Assembly: GCA_030433005.1 (NCBI GenBank)
Contig: JAUILQ010000002.1
Coordinates: 89,887-153,886, forward strand
DNA from: Alphaproteobacteria bacterium
GTDB lineage: Bacteria; Pseudomonadota; Alphaproteobacteria; Kiloniellales; DSM-21159
Length of the DNA stretch: 64,000 bases
Direction: 5' to 3'
Part shown: one piece after another, positions 57,218-64,000 of the stretch
Position numbering within the stretch: position 1 is the stretch's first letter
Layout of the letters: every line of letters starts with the position of its first letter
The notes under the pieces: generated by a model
The model's database searches: none
What the model was told of the DNA's origin: nothing
The model's input: only the letters and a program-made list of their open reading frames with translations
Program-made: the position numbers and the translations under genes

Positions 57218-58831
57218 TCAGCGGCCCGCCTCCGTCGGGTCGCCGGCGGTCTCGCTGCGCCGCTGAGCGATCGCGTTGAGCCGCCAGATGATCCGCTCGA
57301 ACAGCGAGATGCCGCCGAGCATCGTCGTCGCCAGCTCCGCCTCCTCGGCCGCCGCGCGGTCGCTGACGTAGGCCTCGCGCACGCTGCGCAGCGTCGGCCC
57401 GCGGTCGGCCGTCAGCTCGACCGCCAGCGCCCGCTCGTCGGCGTCGCCGTCGGGCGACAGCGCCTCGGCGCAGGAGTGCATGACGGCGTGCAGCGACTCG
57501 GCGAGCAGCCGTCCGAGGGTGCGGCTGTGCGCATTGCTCTCCAGCTCCGTCACCGTGGCGGCGAAGCGGTCGACGTCGCCGGTCAGGGCCTCGAGGTGGC
57601 CCTGGACGTCGAGCTGGCCGTAGTAGTGCTCGTACTGGCGGGGCGTCAGCGTCTGGTGGCCGAGGTCCTCCAGGAAGCCCGCGATGCCGGCCAGCAGCTC
57701 GCGCGGCGCGGTGCTGTCGGGCGTCGTTCTGCCCTGCTCGCTCTCCTCGACCAGCGGGTCGAGCAGGCCGGCGACGATGCCGTAGGCCCGGTGCTGCTCG
57801 CGCGCCGCCAGCTCGAGGGCGAGATCCGGGTCGTTGAGCGCGAAGTCGCCGATGTAGGTCGGCCGGGCGGCGTCCTCGGCCGCGGTGCGCGGCCAGATGC
57901 GCGCCATCAGCCGCGCCGTCGGGCCGGGGCAGAGCAGCAGCACCACCGCGGCGCTGCCGTTGAACAGCAGGTAGGCCAGCGCGATGCGCAGCTCCGGGTC
58001 TGCCACGCCTTCGAGCAGGGCCAGCGACAGGGGCAGGCCGGTCGCGGTCTCGACGACGAACAGCGGCACGAAGATCAGGCAGCCGACGATGTTGAAGCCG
58101 ACCTGGTACATGGCCAGCTGGCGGGCCTCGCCGCGCAGCTTCATCGACAGCAGGTAGGTCGTCGCGCTGGAGCCGAAGTTGGTGGCGTAGACGACCATCG
58201 CCGTCGTCTCGAAGGTGAAGACGCCGCTCGCCATCAGCGACATCGACAGCACGCCGATGGCGATCGAGGAGTTGACGATCACCGTCAGCACCGCGCCGAC
58301 CACGAAGGCCAGCAGGTAGGAGCCGGTGGTCGACTGCAGCACGTCCCGCACCAGCGCGGTCTCGGCCAGCGGCGCCGTGCCCTGCTTCAGGAAATCCAGG
58401 CCGACGAACAGCAGCGCGATGCCGAACAGCGCCCAGAGCACCGCGCGCCACTGCTTGAGCCGGTCGATGGCGACGCCGATGCCGACCACGCCGACCATCA
58501 GCAGCACCGCCGGGCCGACGTCGAGCGAGACCACGAACAGCAGGCCGCAGGCGCCGAGGTTGCCGCCGACGATGACCGGCAGGCCGCGCGCCACGGTGAT
58601 GATGCGCGCGACCAGCAGGCCGACGACGATGAAGGTGACGACCGCCGAGCTCTGGGTCAGGGCGCCGGCCATGGCGCCCCACAGCAGGCCCTTGAGCGGC
58701 GTCTCGGTCCAGCCGCCGACGGCGCGCTGGAAGCGCCGGCTGGTCAGGCCGCGCAGGTTGCCGGACAGCAGCTCCATGCCGGCGAAGAACAGGCCGAGGC
58801 CGGCGATCACCAGCGCCCAGAGCTCGATCAT
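57218..58831 (-). CDS. Na/Pi cotransporter family protein with C-terminal PhoU-like domain
   Basis: 537 aa. Two Na/Pi cotransporter repeats with the QSSA/NSSIA signatures: GALTQSSAVVTFIVVGLL (about 55-72) and VNSSIAIGVLSMSLMASG, about nine membrane segments, then a helical cytoplasmic PhoU-like region (about 340-520). It takes up or leaks phosphate with sodium. The acyltransferase gene starts 22 bp after its stop, so they may be co-transcribed. Confidence 0.92.
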   Translation of the reverse strand: MIELWALVIAGLGLFFAGMELLSGNLRGLTSRRFQRAVGGWTETPLKGLLWGAMAGALTQSSAVVTFIVVGLLVARIITVARGLPVIVGGNLGACGLLFVVSLDVGPAVLLMVGVVGIGVAIDRLKQWRAVLWALFGIALLFVGLDFLKQGTAPLAETALVRDVLQSTTGSYLLAFVVGAVLTVIVNSSIAIGVLSMSLMASGVFTFETTAMVVYATNFGSSATTYLLSMKLRGEARQLAMYQVGFNIVGCLIFVPLFVVETATGLPLSLALLEGVADPELRIALAYLLFNGSAAVVLLLCPGPTARLMARIWPRTAAEDAARPTYIGDFALNDPDLALELAAREQHRAYGIVAGLLDPLVEESEQGRTTPDSTAPRELLAGIAGFLEDLGHQTLTPRQYEHYYGQLDVQGHLEALTGDVDRFAATVTELESNAHSRTLGRLLAESLHAVMHSCAEALSPDGDADERALAVELTADRGPTLRSVREAYVSDRAAAEEAELATTMLGGISLFERIIWRLNAIAQRRSETAGDPTEAGR

Positions 58832-59098
58832 CGCGGCGCCCTGCCGGACAGGGTCTGCGGTGGCCGGACCCGGTCCGGCGCGACGGCGTCACCCCTCATG
58901 ATCGACACTCGCCCCCCGACGACACCGCGGCTCCGGCCTTCAGCCTAGCAGAGCCGCGCCCGCGCGCGCCTCCCGTCCGTCCGGCTTTGTCCGCCGGGCG
59001 TTCGGAACCGAAGATCTAGACGAGCGGATCGGCGGCGATCCGTCAAGCGCGGGCCGTCAAGCGCGGGCCGTCGGGCGCGGGCCGTCGGGCGCGGGCCG
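58832..59098. other. 267-bp gap with a short hairpin and a tandem repeat
   Basis: No gene seen. CGGATC GGCGGC GATCCG (59025-59042) forms a 6-bp hairpin that could end ogt transcription. Next to it lies the 14-bp tandem repeat. A promoter for the leftward Na/Pi gene must lie in 58832-59020 but no convincing boxes were found. Confidence 0.4.
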
Positions 59099-59110
59099 TC
59101 AAGCGCGCGG
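59041..59110. repeat. 14-bp tandem repeat carrying the ogt stop codon
   Basis: About five copies of CGTCAAGCGCGGGC / CGTCGGGCGCGGGC, starting at 59041, 59055, 59069, 59083 and 59097. On the minus strand the first, full copy read contains the TGA of ogt (59099-59101); the others repeat that context downstream. Confidence 0.88.
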
Positions 59111-59632
59111 GGAGCGCCAGCCCTCGTGGGCGAGCAGCCAGCGCTTGCGCTCCAGGCCGCCGCCGTAGCCGGTCAGGCTGCCGTCGCTGCCGATCACCCG
59201 GTGGCACGGCACGACGATGCCGACCGGGTTGGCGCCGTTCGCGAGGCCCACGGCGCGCACCGCCTTCGGTCGGCCGATGCGCCGGGCGAGCTCGGCGTAG
59301 CTGATCGCCGAGCCGCGGGGGATCGCCCGCAGCGCCCGCCAGACCTCGTTCTGGAAGGCGGTGCCGCCGGTCGCGACCGGCAGCTCCTCGATGGCCGCCG
59401 TGGCGCCCTCGAAGTAGGCGGCGAGGCGCGCCGCGGCCTCGCCGCCGGCGCGGCCGGCCCGCAGGCGGAAGCCCCCGGGCCCGTAATGCCGTGCCAGCAG
59501 CCGGTGCATCCGTGCCTCGTGGTCGTGCCAGTCGAGCGCGCGCAGGCGCTCCTCGCCATCGACGACCAGCAGCGCCTCGCCGAGCGGCGTCGCCAGGCGG
59601 GCGAGCCGCAGCTCGATGACGTCGTCAGGCAC
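59099..59632 (-). CDS. ogt: Methylated-DNA-[protein]-cysteine S-methyltransferase (Ogt)
   Basis: 177 aa from GTG 59632, overlapping the Ada-AlkA stop by 8 bp. Active site [28 protein letters not shown] with PCHR, and [28 protein letters not shown] for DNA binding. It removes O6-alkylguanine by transfer to its own Cys. It supplies the methyltransferase activity that is missing in the neighbouring Ada fusion. Confidence 0.95.
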   Translation of the reverse strand: MPDDVIELRLARLATPLGEALLVVDGEERLRALDWHDHEARMHRLLARHYGPGGFRLRAGRAGGEAAARLAAYFEGATAAIEELPVATGGTAFQNEVWRALRAIPRGSAISYAELARRIGRPKAVRAVGLANGANPVGIVVPCHRVIGSDGSLTGYGGGLERKRWLLAHEGWRSPRA

Positions 59633-61247
59633 GGACTTGCTCCGCGTTTGCGCGCGTCCGCCCGGCCCGGGCCTCGTCGGCGGGCGCCTCGCCGTGTCGC
59701 GGCGCCGACGGCGCCGGCAGGCCGGGGTCGGCGGCCCAGAGGTGCTGGGCGGCGTAGGCGCGCCAGGGCCGCCAGGCCTCGGCGCGCCGCGCCAGCTCGG
59801 CCGGGCTCGGTCGTCGGCCGTCGGCGCCGGCGGCGGCGCGCAGCAGGCCGATGTCGCCGGCCGGGAAGGCATCGGGCTCGCGCAGGGCGCGCAGGGCGAC
59901 GTACTGGGCGGTCCAGTCGCCGATGCCGGGAATCGCGCGCAGCCGGGCGACCGCCGCCTCGATGGAGTGCCGCGTGCGGAACAGCTCCGGATCGGCCAGG
60001 GCCGCCTCGGCCAGGGCCTTGAGGGTCGCGCGCCGGCTGCCCGGCATGCCGAGCGCCGAGAGGTCGGCGGCGGCGAGGCGTTCCGCCGTCGGAAAGGCAT
60101 GGGCGAGGCCGGGCAACGCGGCACCGGCCGGCAAGGGCTGCCCGCAGAGCGCGACCAGCCGGCCGGCGAGGCCGCGCGCCGCCGCGACGCTGACCTGCTG
60201 GCCGAGCACGGCGCGCACCGCCAGCTCGAAGCCGTCCCAGCCGCCCGGCGCGCGCAGGCCCGGCCGGGCCGCGACCAGCGGCGCCAGGGCCGGGTCGCGG
60301 GACAGGTGCCGGCCGATCGTGGCGATGTCGGCGCCGAGGTCGAAGACCCGGCGGACCCGGCCGACGATCGCCGGCAGGGCGGGCAGCGCGTCGACGCGGA
60401 TCGTCGCCTCGAGGGCGTCGGCCTCCGGCCGGTGCCGGACCTCGAGCGTGCCGCACTCGCCGTCCTGCTCCAGAGTGCGGCGGTATACGCCGCCCTCGAC
60501 GCGCTCGACCCCGGCGACCGCCCGGGCGGCCAGAAAGTCGAGCATCGCCGGCCAGTCGTAGGGCGGCTGGTAGCGCAGCAGCAGCGTCACGCCGGCGTTC
60601 GGCGCGACCGGCGGGGCGGCCCGGGCGCCGAGGGCCCGGCGGCGCAAGGCGCCCGGCGGCCGGCCGTAGAGCGCCCGGAAGGTCTCGTTGAAGCGGCGCA
60701 GGCTGCCGAAGCCGGCGGCCAGCGCGACCTCGGCCATCGGCAGCTCGGTCTCCTGGATCAGCTGCTTGGCGAAGAGCACCCGGCGGGTCTGCGCGACCGC
60801 GACCGGCGAGGCGCCGAGATGCTGGCGGAACAGGCGGCGCAGCTGCCGCCCGCCGAGGCCGAGCCGGGCGGCCAGGGCTTCCACCCCGGCGTCGGTCTTG
60901 TCGCCGTCGAGCGCGCCCTCGGCGATCAGCGCCAGGGCGCGCTGCACCGAGTTCGAGGTGCCGCGCCAGGCGGCGAGGTCCGGCGCCGTCTCCGGCCGGC
61001 AGCGCAGGCAGGGCCGGAAGCCGGCCCCCTGGGCCGCCGCCGCCGAAGCGAAGAATCGGCAGTTCTCGAGCTTCGGCGTGCGCGCCGGGCAGACCGGCCG
61101 GCAGTAGATCCCGGTCGAGGTGACGCCGGTGAACAGCCGGCCGTCGAAACGCGCGTCGCGGCTCTGCAGCGCGCGGTAGCAGGCCGCGCGGTCGAGCCCA
61201 GGCAGATTGGGTTCCGGCAGGTCGGAGTTGGCGTCTGTGCTGTCCAT
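59625..61247 (-). CDS. Ada-AlkA fusion: AraC-type regulator with DNA-3-methyladenine glycosylase
   Basis: 540 aa from ATG 61247. Domain order: Ada zinc domain with C49, C53, C80 and C83 (DNA methylphosphotriester sensor), AraC helix-turn-helix (about 100-190, [24 protein letters not shown] and [17 protein letters not shown]), AlkA N-terminal domain (about 225-330) and HhH-GPD glycosylase (about 340-500, [20 protein letters not shown], Asp in [10 protein letters not shown]). The Ada C-terminal methyltransferase is absent and encoded separately by ogt. Methyl transfer to the zinc Cys should make it an activator of this operon. Confidence 0.95.
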   Translation of the reverse strand: MDSTDANSDLPEPNLPGLDRAACYRALQSRDARFDGRLFTGVTSTGIYCRPVCPARTPKLENCRFFASAAAAQGAGFRPCLRCRPETAPDLAAWRGTSNSVQRALALIAEGALDGDKTDAGVEALAARLGLGGRQLRRLFRQHLGASPVAVAQTRRVLFAKQLIQETELPMAEVALAAGFGSLRRFNETFRALYGRPPGALRRRALGARAAPPVAPNAGVTLLLRYQPPYDWPAMLDFLAARAVAGVERVEGGVYRRTLEQDGECGTLEVRHRPEADALEATIRVDALPALPAIVGRVRRVFDLGADIATIGRHLSRDPALAPLVAARPGLRAPGGWDGFELAVRAVLGQQVSVAAARGLAGRLVALCGQPLPAGAALPGLAHAFPTAERLAAADLSALGMPGSRRATLKALAEAALADPELFRTRHSIEAAVARLRAIPGIGDWTAQYVALRALREPDAFPAGDIGLLRAAAGADGRRPSPAELARRAEAWRPWRAYAAQHLWAADPGLPAPSAPRHGEAPADEARAGRTRANAEQVRA

Positions 61248-61540
61248 GGCCGGAGACTGCCACGCGGCCCCGGCCCGCGCTCGCGGTTTTCGGACACCGA
61301 CGGTCGGGGGCTCGCGGCTTTCGGCTTTCGGCGTGGTGCCCCCGCTCGCCGAGTTGTCCCGCGACCCGGTCGCGCCTGCCGCGCCCAATCGCGCTTCGTG
61401 GTTCGACAAGCTCACCATGAAGCGACGGAGGGACTCGCGCAGGCTTCAGGTCGCGCTTCATGGTGAGCTTGTCGAACCACGAAGCGTGCCGGCGCCGACC
61501 CCGATGCGCAGCCGCCGGGGCCGGAGGCGGCTGGCGGAGC
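61248..61540. other. 293-bp gap with repeat family A, copy 2
   Basis: Upstream of the Ada-AlkA fusion and downstream of the lyase gene, both leftward. It should hold the promoter and any Ada operator of the fusion gene, near 61250-61330, but no clear boxes were found. The rest is taken up by the inverted repeat at 61392-61486. Confidence 0.4.
61392..61486. repeat. Perfect 33-bp inverted repeat (repeat family A, copy 2)
   Basis: Arms 61392-61424 and 61454-61486, 33 of 33 bases paired, around a 29-base loop. The arm core is GTTCGACAAGCTCACCATGA, clearly related to the core TTCGACAGGCTCAGGGTGAA of the repeat at 21865. Lies between the lyase gene (stop 61541) and the Ada-AlkA gene, both leftward. 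Confidence 0.92.
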
Positions 61541-62887
61541 TCAGCTGCGCCCGGCCAGCAGCCGGGCGACCATCTCGCGCGCCACGCCCAGGTAGTTGGC
61601 CGGCTCGACCAGCGCCGCCAGCTCCTCGCGGCTTGCCGCCTCGGCGATGCGCGGCTCGGCGGCCAGCGCGTCGAGGAACGGCAGGCCCTCGTCGAGCGCC
61701 CGCCGGCAGCAGTCGTAGACCAGGTCGTGGGCGACGCCGCGGCCGAGCCTGGGCGCCAGGCCCATCATCACCGCCTCGGCGACGATCAGGCCGCCGCTGC
61801 CCTCCAGGTTGCGCCGCATCGCCTCGGGATGGACCTCGAGGCCGGCCAGGGTGTCGCGCGCCGCCGCGAGGCCGGCCGAGGCGGCCATGAAGGCCTGCGG
61901 CAGGGCCTGCCACTCGACCTGCCACTGGCCGGTCGCGCGCTCGTGGTCCTGGACCAGGGCGTCGAGCATCGCCGCGTGCTGCTCGCGCGCCAGCTTGGCG
62001 GCAGCCAGCATCAGCTCGCTGGCGATCGGGTTGCGCTTCTGCGGCATGGTCGAGCTGGAGCCGCGGCCGGGCTGGAAGGGCTCGAAGACCTCGCCGACCT
62101 CGGTCTGCATCAGCAGCATGACGTCGTAGCCGATCTTGCCCAGGCTGGCGGCGACCAGCGCCAGGAACCCGGTGACCTCGGCGAAGCCGTCGCGGATCGT
62201 GTGCCAGGTCATCGCCGGCCGGCCGAGGCCGAGCTCGTCCATCAGGGCGTCCTGGACCTCCAGGCCGCGCTCGCCGAGCGAGGCCAGGGTGCCGGCGGCG
62301 CCGGCGAACTGGCCGACCAGCACGCGCGGCTTCAGCTCGGCCAGGCGCGCCCGGTGGCGGTCTATGCCGGACAGCCAGGTCGCCGCCTTGTAGCCGAAGG
62401 TCACCGGCAGCGCGTGCTGCAGATGGGTGCGCCCGGCCATCGGCGTGCCGGCGTGGGCCTCGGCGAGGCGCGCCAGGCTGTCGGCGATCGCCTCGAGGTC
62501 GGCCTCGACCAGCGCCAGGGCGTCGCGGATCTGCAGCACGTCGGCCGTGTCCATGATGTCCTGGGTCGTGGCGCCCCAGTGGGCGTACTTGCCCAGGCCG
62601 TCCTCGGCCCAGCCCGCGAGCTGGTCGACCAGCGGCTTGATCGGATAGCCGACGAGGCGAGTCTTCTTCGCCAGCGGCTCCCAGTCGACCTTCTCGACCC
62701 GGGCGGCGGCGGTGATCGCCGCGCCGGCCTCGGCCGGAATGATGCCGAGCCGCGACTGCGCCCGCGCCAGCGCCGCCTCGACGTCGAGATAGCGCTGGAC
62801 CAGGGCCTCGTCGGTGAAGAGCGCGCGCATCGCGGCGCTGCCGAACATCTCGCCGAACAGCGGAGACTGGAGGACCAGGGAGGGCAT
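61541..62887 (-). CDS. Class II fumarase/aspartase superfamily lyase (PcaB/adenylosuccinate lyase-like)
   Basis: 448 aa from ATG 62887. Superfamily signature GSSSTMPQKRNP with flexible catalytic loop, HWGATTQDIMDTADVLQIRDAL, and TPMAGRTHLQHALPVTFGYKAA. The N terminus (MRALFTDEALVQRYLDVEAALARAQSRLGIIP) looks like 3-carboxy-cis,cis-muconate lactonizing enzyme and not like PurB, so the substrate is uncertain. No protocatechuate genes are nearby. Confidence 0.85.
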   Translation of the reverse strand: MPSLVLQSPLFGEMFGSAAMRALFTDEALVQRYLDVEAALARAQSRLGIIPAEAGAAITAAARVEKVDWEPLAKKTRLVGYPIKPLVDQLAGWAEDGLGKYAHWGATTQDIMDTADVLQIRDALALVEADLEAIADSLARLAEAHAGTPMAGRTHLQHALPVTFGYKAATWLSGIDRHRARLAELKPRVLVGQFAGAAGTLASLGERGLEVQDALMDELGLGRPAMTWHTIRDGFAEVTGFLALVAASLGKIGYDVMLLMQTEVGEVFEPFQPGRGSSSTMPQKRNPIASELMLAAAKLAREQHAAMLDALVQDHERATGQWQVEWQALPQAFMAASAGLAAARDTLAGLEVHPEAMRRNLEGSGGLIVAEAVMMGLAPRLGRGVAHDLVYDCCRRALDEGLPFLDALAAEPRIAEAASREELAALVEPANYLGVAREMVARLLAGRS

Positions 62888-63018
62888 GGCGGGATCCGGG
62901 TTGGTGGGGAGCGGGCCGGGGCGGCGGCGCGACGGCCGTGCCCGGACCCTAGCCGGCACTGGCGCGCGGCGGAACGGCGATTGTAGGCTGCGCGTCCTGC
63001 AACGGAAGGAGGACGCGC

Positions 63019-63807
63019 GTGGTCGTCGAGGTGATCCAGGGCGAGGGCCCGGTGGTGCTGGGCCAGCCGCACGGCGGCACCGAGCTGCCGGCGGAGGTCG
63101 CGGCGCGGCTCAACGAGCGCGGCCGCGGGCTCGACGACACCGACTGGCACATCGGCCTGCTCTACGAGGGGCTGCTGGCCCAGGCGACGGTGGTGCGCGC
63201 GACCTTCCACCGCTACGTCATCGACGCCAACCGCGACCCCTCGGGCGCCTCGCTCTATCCCGGCCAGGCGACGACCGGGCTCTGCCCGACGACGGACTTC
63301 GACGGCGAGCCGATCTGGCAGGAGGGCCAGGCGCCCGACGCGGCCGAGATCGAGCGCCGGCGCGCGGCCTTCCACCGGCCCTACCACGACGCCCTGGCCG
63401 AGCAGCTGGCGCTGGCCAAGGAGCGCCACGGCTTCGCGCTGTTCTTCGACTGCCACTCGATCCGGAGCGAGGTGCCGCGCCTGTTCGAGGGCGTGCTGCC
63501 GACCTTCAACATCGGCACCAACGACGGCCGCGCCTGCGCGCCGGCGGTCGAGGCGGCGGTGCGCGACGCCGTCAAGGCGGTCGCCGACGGCCCGGAGGAC
63601 TGGGTGCTCAACGGCCGCTTCAAGGGCGGCTGGTGCACCCGCTTCTACGGCCGGCCCGACGAGGGCATCCACGCCGTCCAGCTCGAGCTCGCCCAGCGCG
63701 CCTACATGCGCGAGGCGCCGCCCTGGGACTACGACGAGGCCCGCGCCGGCCCGACCCGCGACAGGCTGCGCCGCATCCTCGAGGCCTTCGCCGCCAGCCT
63801 GGAGTGA
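63019..63807 (+). CDS. hutG: N-formylglutamate amidohydrolase
   Basis: 262 aa from GTG 63019, with AAGGAGG 8 bases upstream. GQPHGGTELPAEVAARLNERGRGLDDTDWHIGLLY, RYVIDANRDPSG, and the FDCHSI motif with metal-binding His/Asp are typical of HutG-type deformylases, which end the formylated branch of histidine degradation or act on other N-formyl substrates. It is divergent from the lyase gene, with no other hut genes around. Confidence 0.85.
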   Translation: MVVEVIQGEGPVVLGQPHGGTELPAEVAARLNERGRGLDDTDWHIGLLYEGLLAQATVVRATFHRYVIDANRDPSGASLYPGQATTGLCPTTDFDGEPIWQEGQAPDAAEIERRRAAFHRPYHDALAEQLALAKERHGFALFFDCHSIRSEVPRLFEGVLPTFNIGTNDGRACAPAVEAAVRDAVKAVADGPEDWVLNGRFKGGWCTRFYGRPDEGIHAVQLELAQRAYMREAPPWDYDEARAGPTRDRLRRILEAFAASLE

Positions 63808-64000
63808 GGGAAGCGCCGGGGTGCATTCGCGCTCTACGCGTCGACCACCCTTCGTTTCGTCATCCCCGCGAAGGCGAGAGCTCTGCGAAAGGCGGCGGGG
63901 TCGCGTCAGATAGGTTTTGAAAGGGTTGGGCGGTCTGGTGATCGCAGAGGGTTCGCTTGAGCGGCTGGCCTGTCTTTGTCGATCCGTACTGGTGTGGCTG
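63808..64000 (+). other. Right edge: repeat remnant and a possible open frame
   Basis: CGTCATCCCCGCGAAGGCG (63858-63876) matches a common alphaproteobacterial interspersed-repeat core but the opposite arm is degenerate. From TTG 63917 or GTG 63938 a frame without stop runs off the window (reading VIAEGSLERLACLCRSVLVWL); its product cannot be judged. Confidence 0.3.

Noticed and set aside
61541..62887. Calling this lyase purB
   Set aside because: The signature loop is shared by the superfamily, but the N-terminal half does not resemble alphaproteobacterial PurB and looks closer to PcaB-type enzymes.

Overview
The window is about 70% GC with almost no wasted space, and its gene order is that of an alphaproteobacterium, most likely in or near the Rhodospirillales. 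Supporting signs are hisF-hisE-HIT, rph/hrcA-grpE-dnaK-dnaJ, atpHAGDC without the Fo genes, rplU-rpmA-obgE-proB-proA-nadD-rsfS-rlmH, envC-ctpA-deacetylase-rppH, a Usg protein, DUF484-xerC, an alphaproteobacterial RpoH-type promoter in front of dnaK, and frequent GTG/TTG starts joined by 4-bp stop/start overlaps. This is mostly conserved core chromosome. I found no prophage, intact insertion sequence, CRISPR array or secretion cluster.

Layout. 1-1023: end of the histidine operon plus a HIT protein. 1004-6147: a NaChBac-like channel coupled to a DUF6314 gene, ComM ATPase, a TetR regulator, a PAS protein and a GFA protein. 6251-10257: leftward operon rsmI-yraN-BON lipoprotein-SirB1-gshB, divergent from the LpoA-like lipoprotein. 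11728-14373: hemW, rdgB and rph (leftward). 14589-21162: heat-shock block hrcA, grpE, dnaK, dnaJ, interrupted by a leftward DUF1848/membrane-protein pair. 21167-25854: phosphatase, 2OG oxygenase, acetyltransferase, DCC protein, dapB, DUF2244, nth. 25991-29820: AEC transporter, TerB-like protein, Usg, MFS transporter, CigR-like protein. 29901-34899: xerC, DUF484, priA, dimethylargininase. 35203-40182: F1 ATP synthase operon, then a ferritin-like di-iron protein. 41330-46897: leftward envelope block (rppH, deacetylase, ctpA, EnvC-like activator) and gpmA. 46975-48029: a clearly AT-richer islet with one DUF5677/HEPN-like gene. 48030-54194: leftward rlmH, rsfS, nadD, proA, proB, obgE, rpmA, rplU. 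54486-58831: flippase, tRNA-Ser(CGA), acyltransferase, Na/Pi cotransporter. 59099-63807: DNA alkylation repair (ogt, Ada-AlkA fusion), a fumarase/aspartase-family lyase and N-formylglutamate amidohydrolase.

How the genes work together. The clearest modules are protein folding (hrcA/grpE/dnaK/dnaJ), the catalytic half of ATP synthase, division-linked peptidoglycan turnover (EnvC-like activator, CtpA), ribosome assembly and translation silencing (L21, L27, ObgE, RsfS, RlmH, RsmI), proline and NAD synthesis, and a two-gene alkylation response in which Ada-AlkA and Ogt overlap.

The most unusual points are small-scale. rsfS has no ATG, GTG or TTG start and appears to begin at ATA. The acyltransferase frame has no stop before it crosses the tRNA-Ser gene on the other strand. 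Large GC-rich inverted repeats sit between or after genes; two of them, plus a decayed half copy, form one family. The sequence around the stop codon is tandemly copied at grpE and at ogt. The HEPN-like gene sits in an islet of foreign base composition. I see no convincing multi-gene undescribed system.
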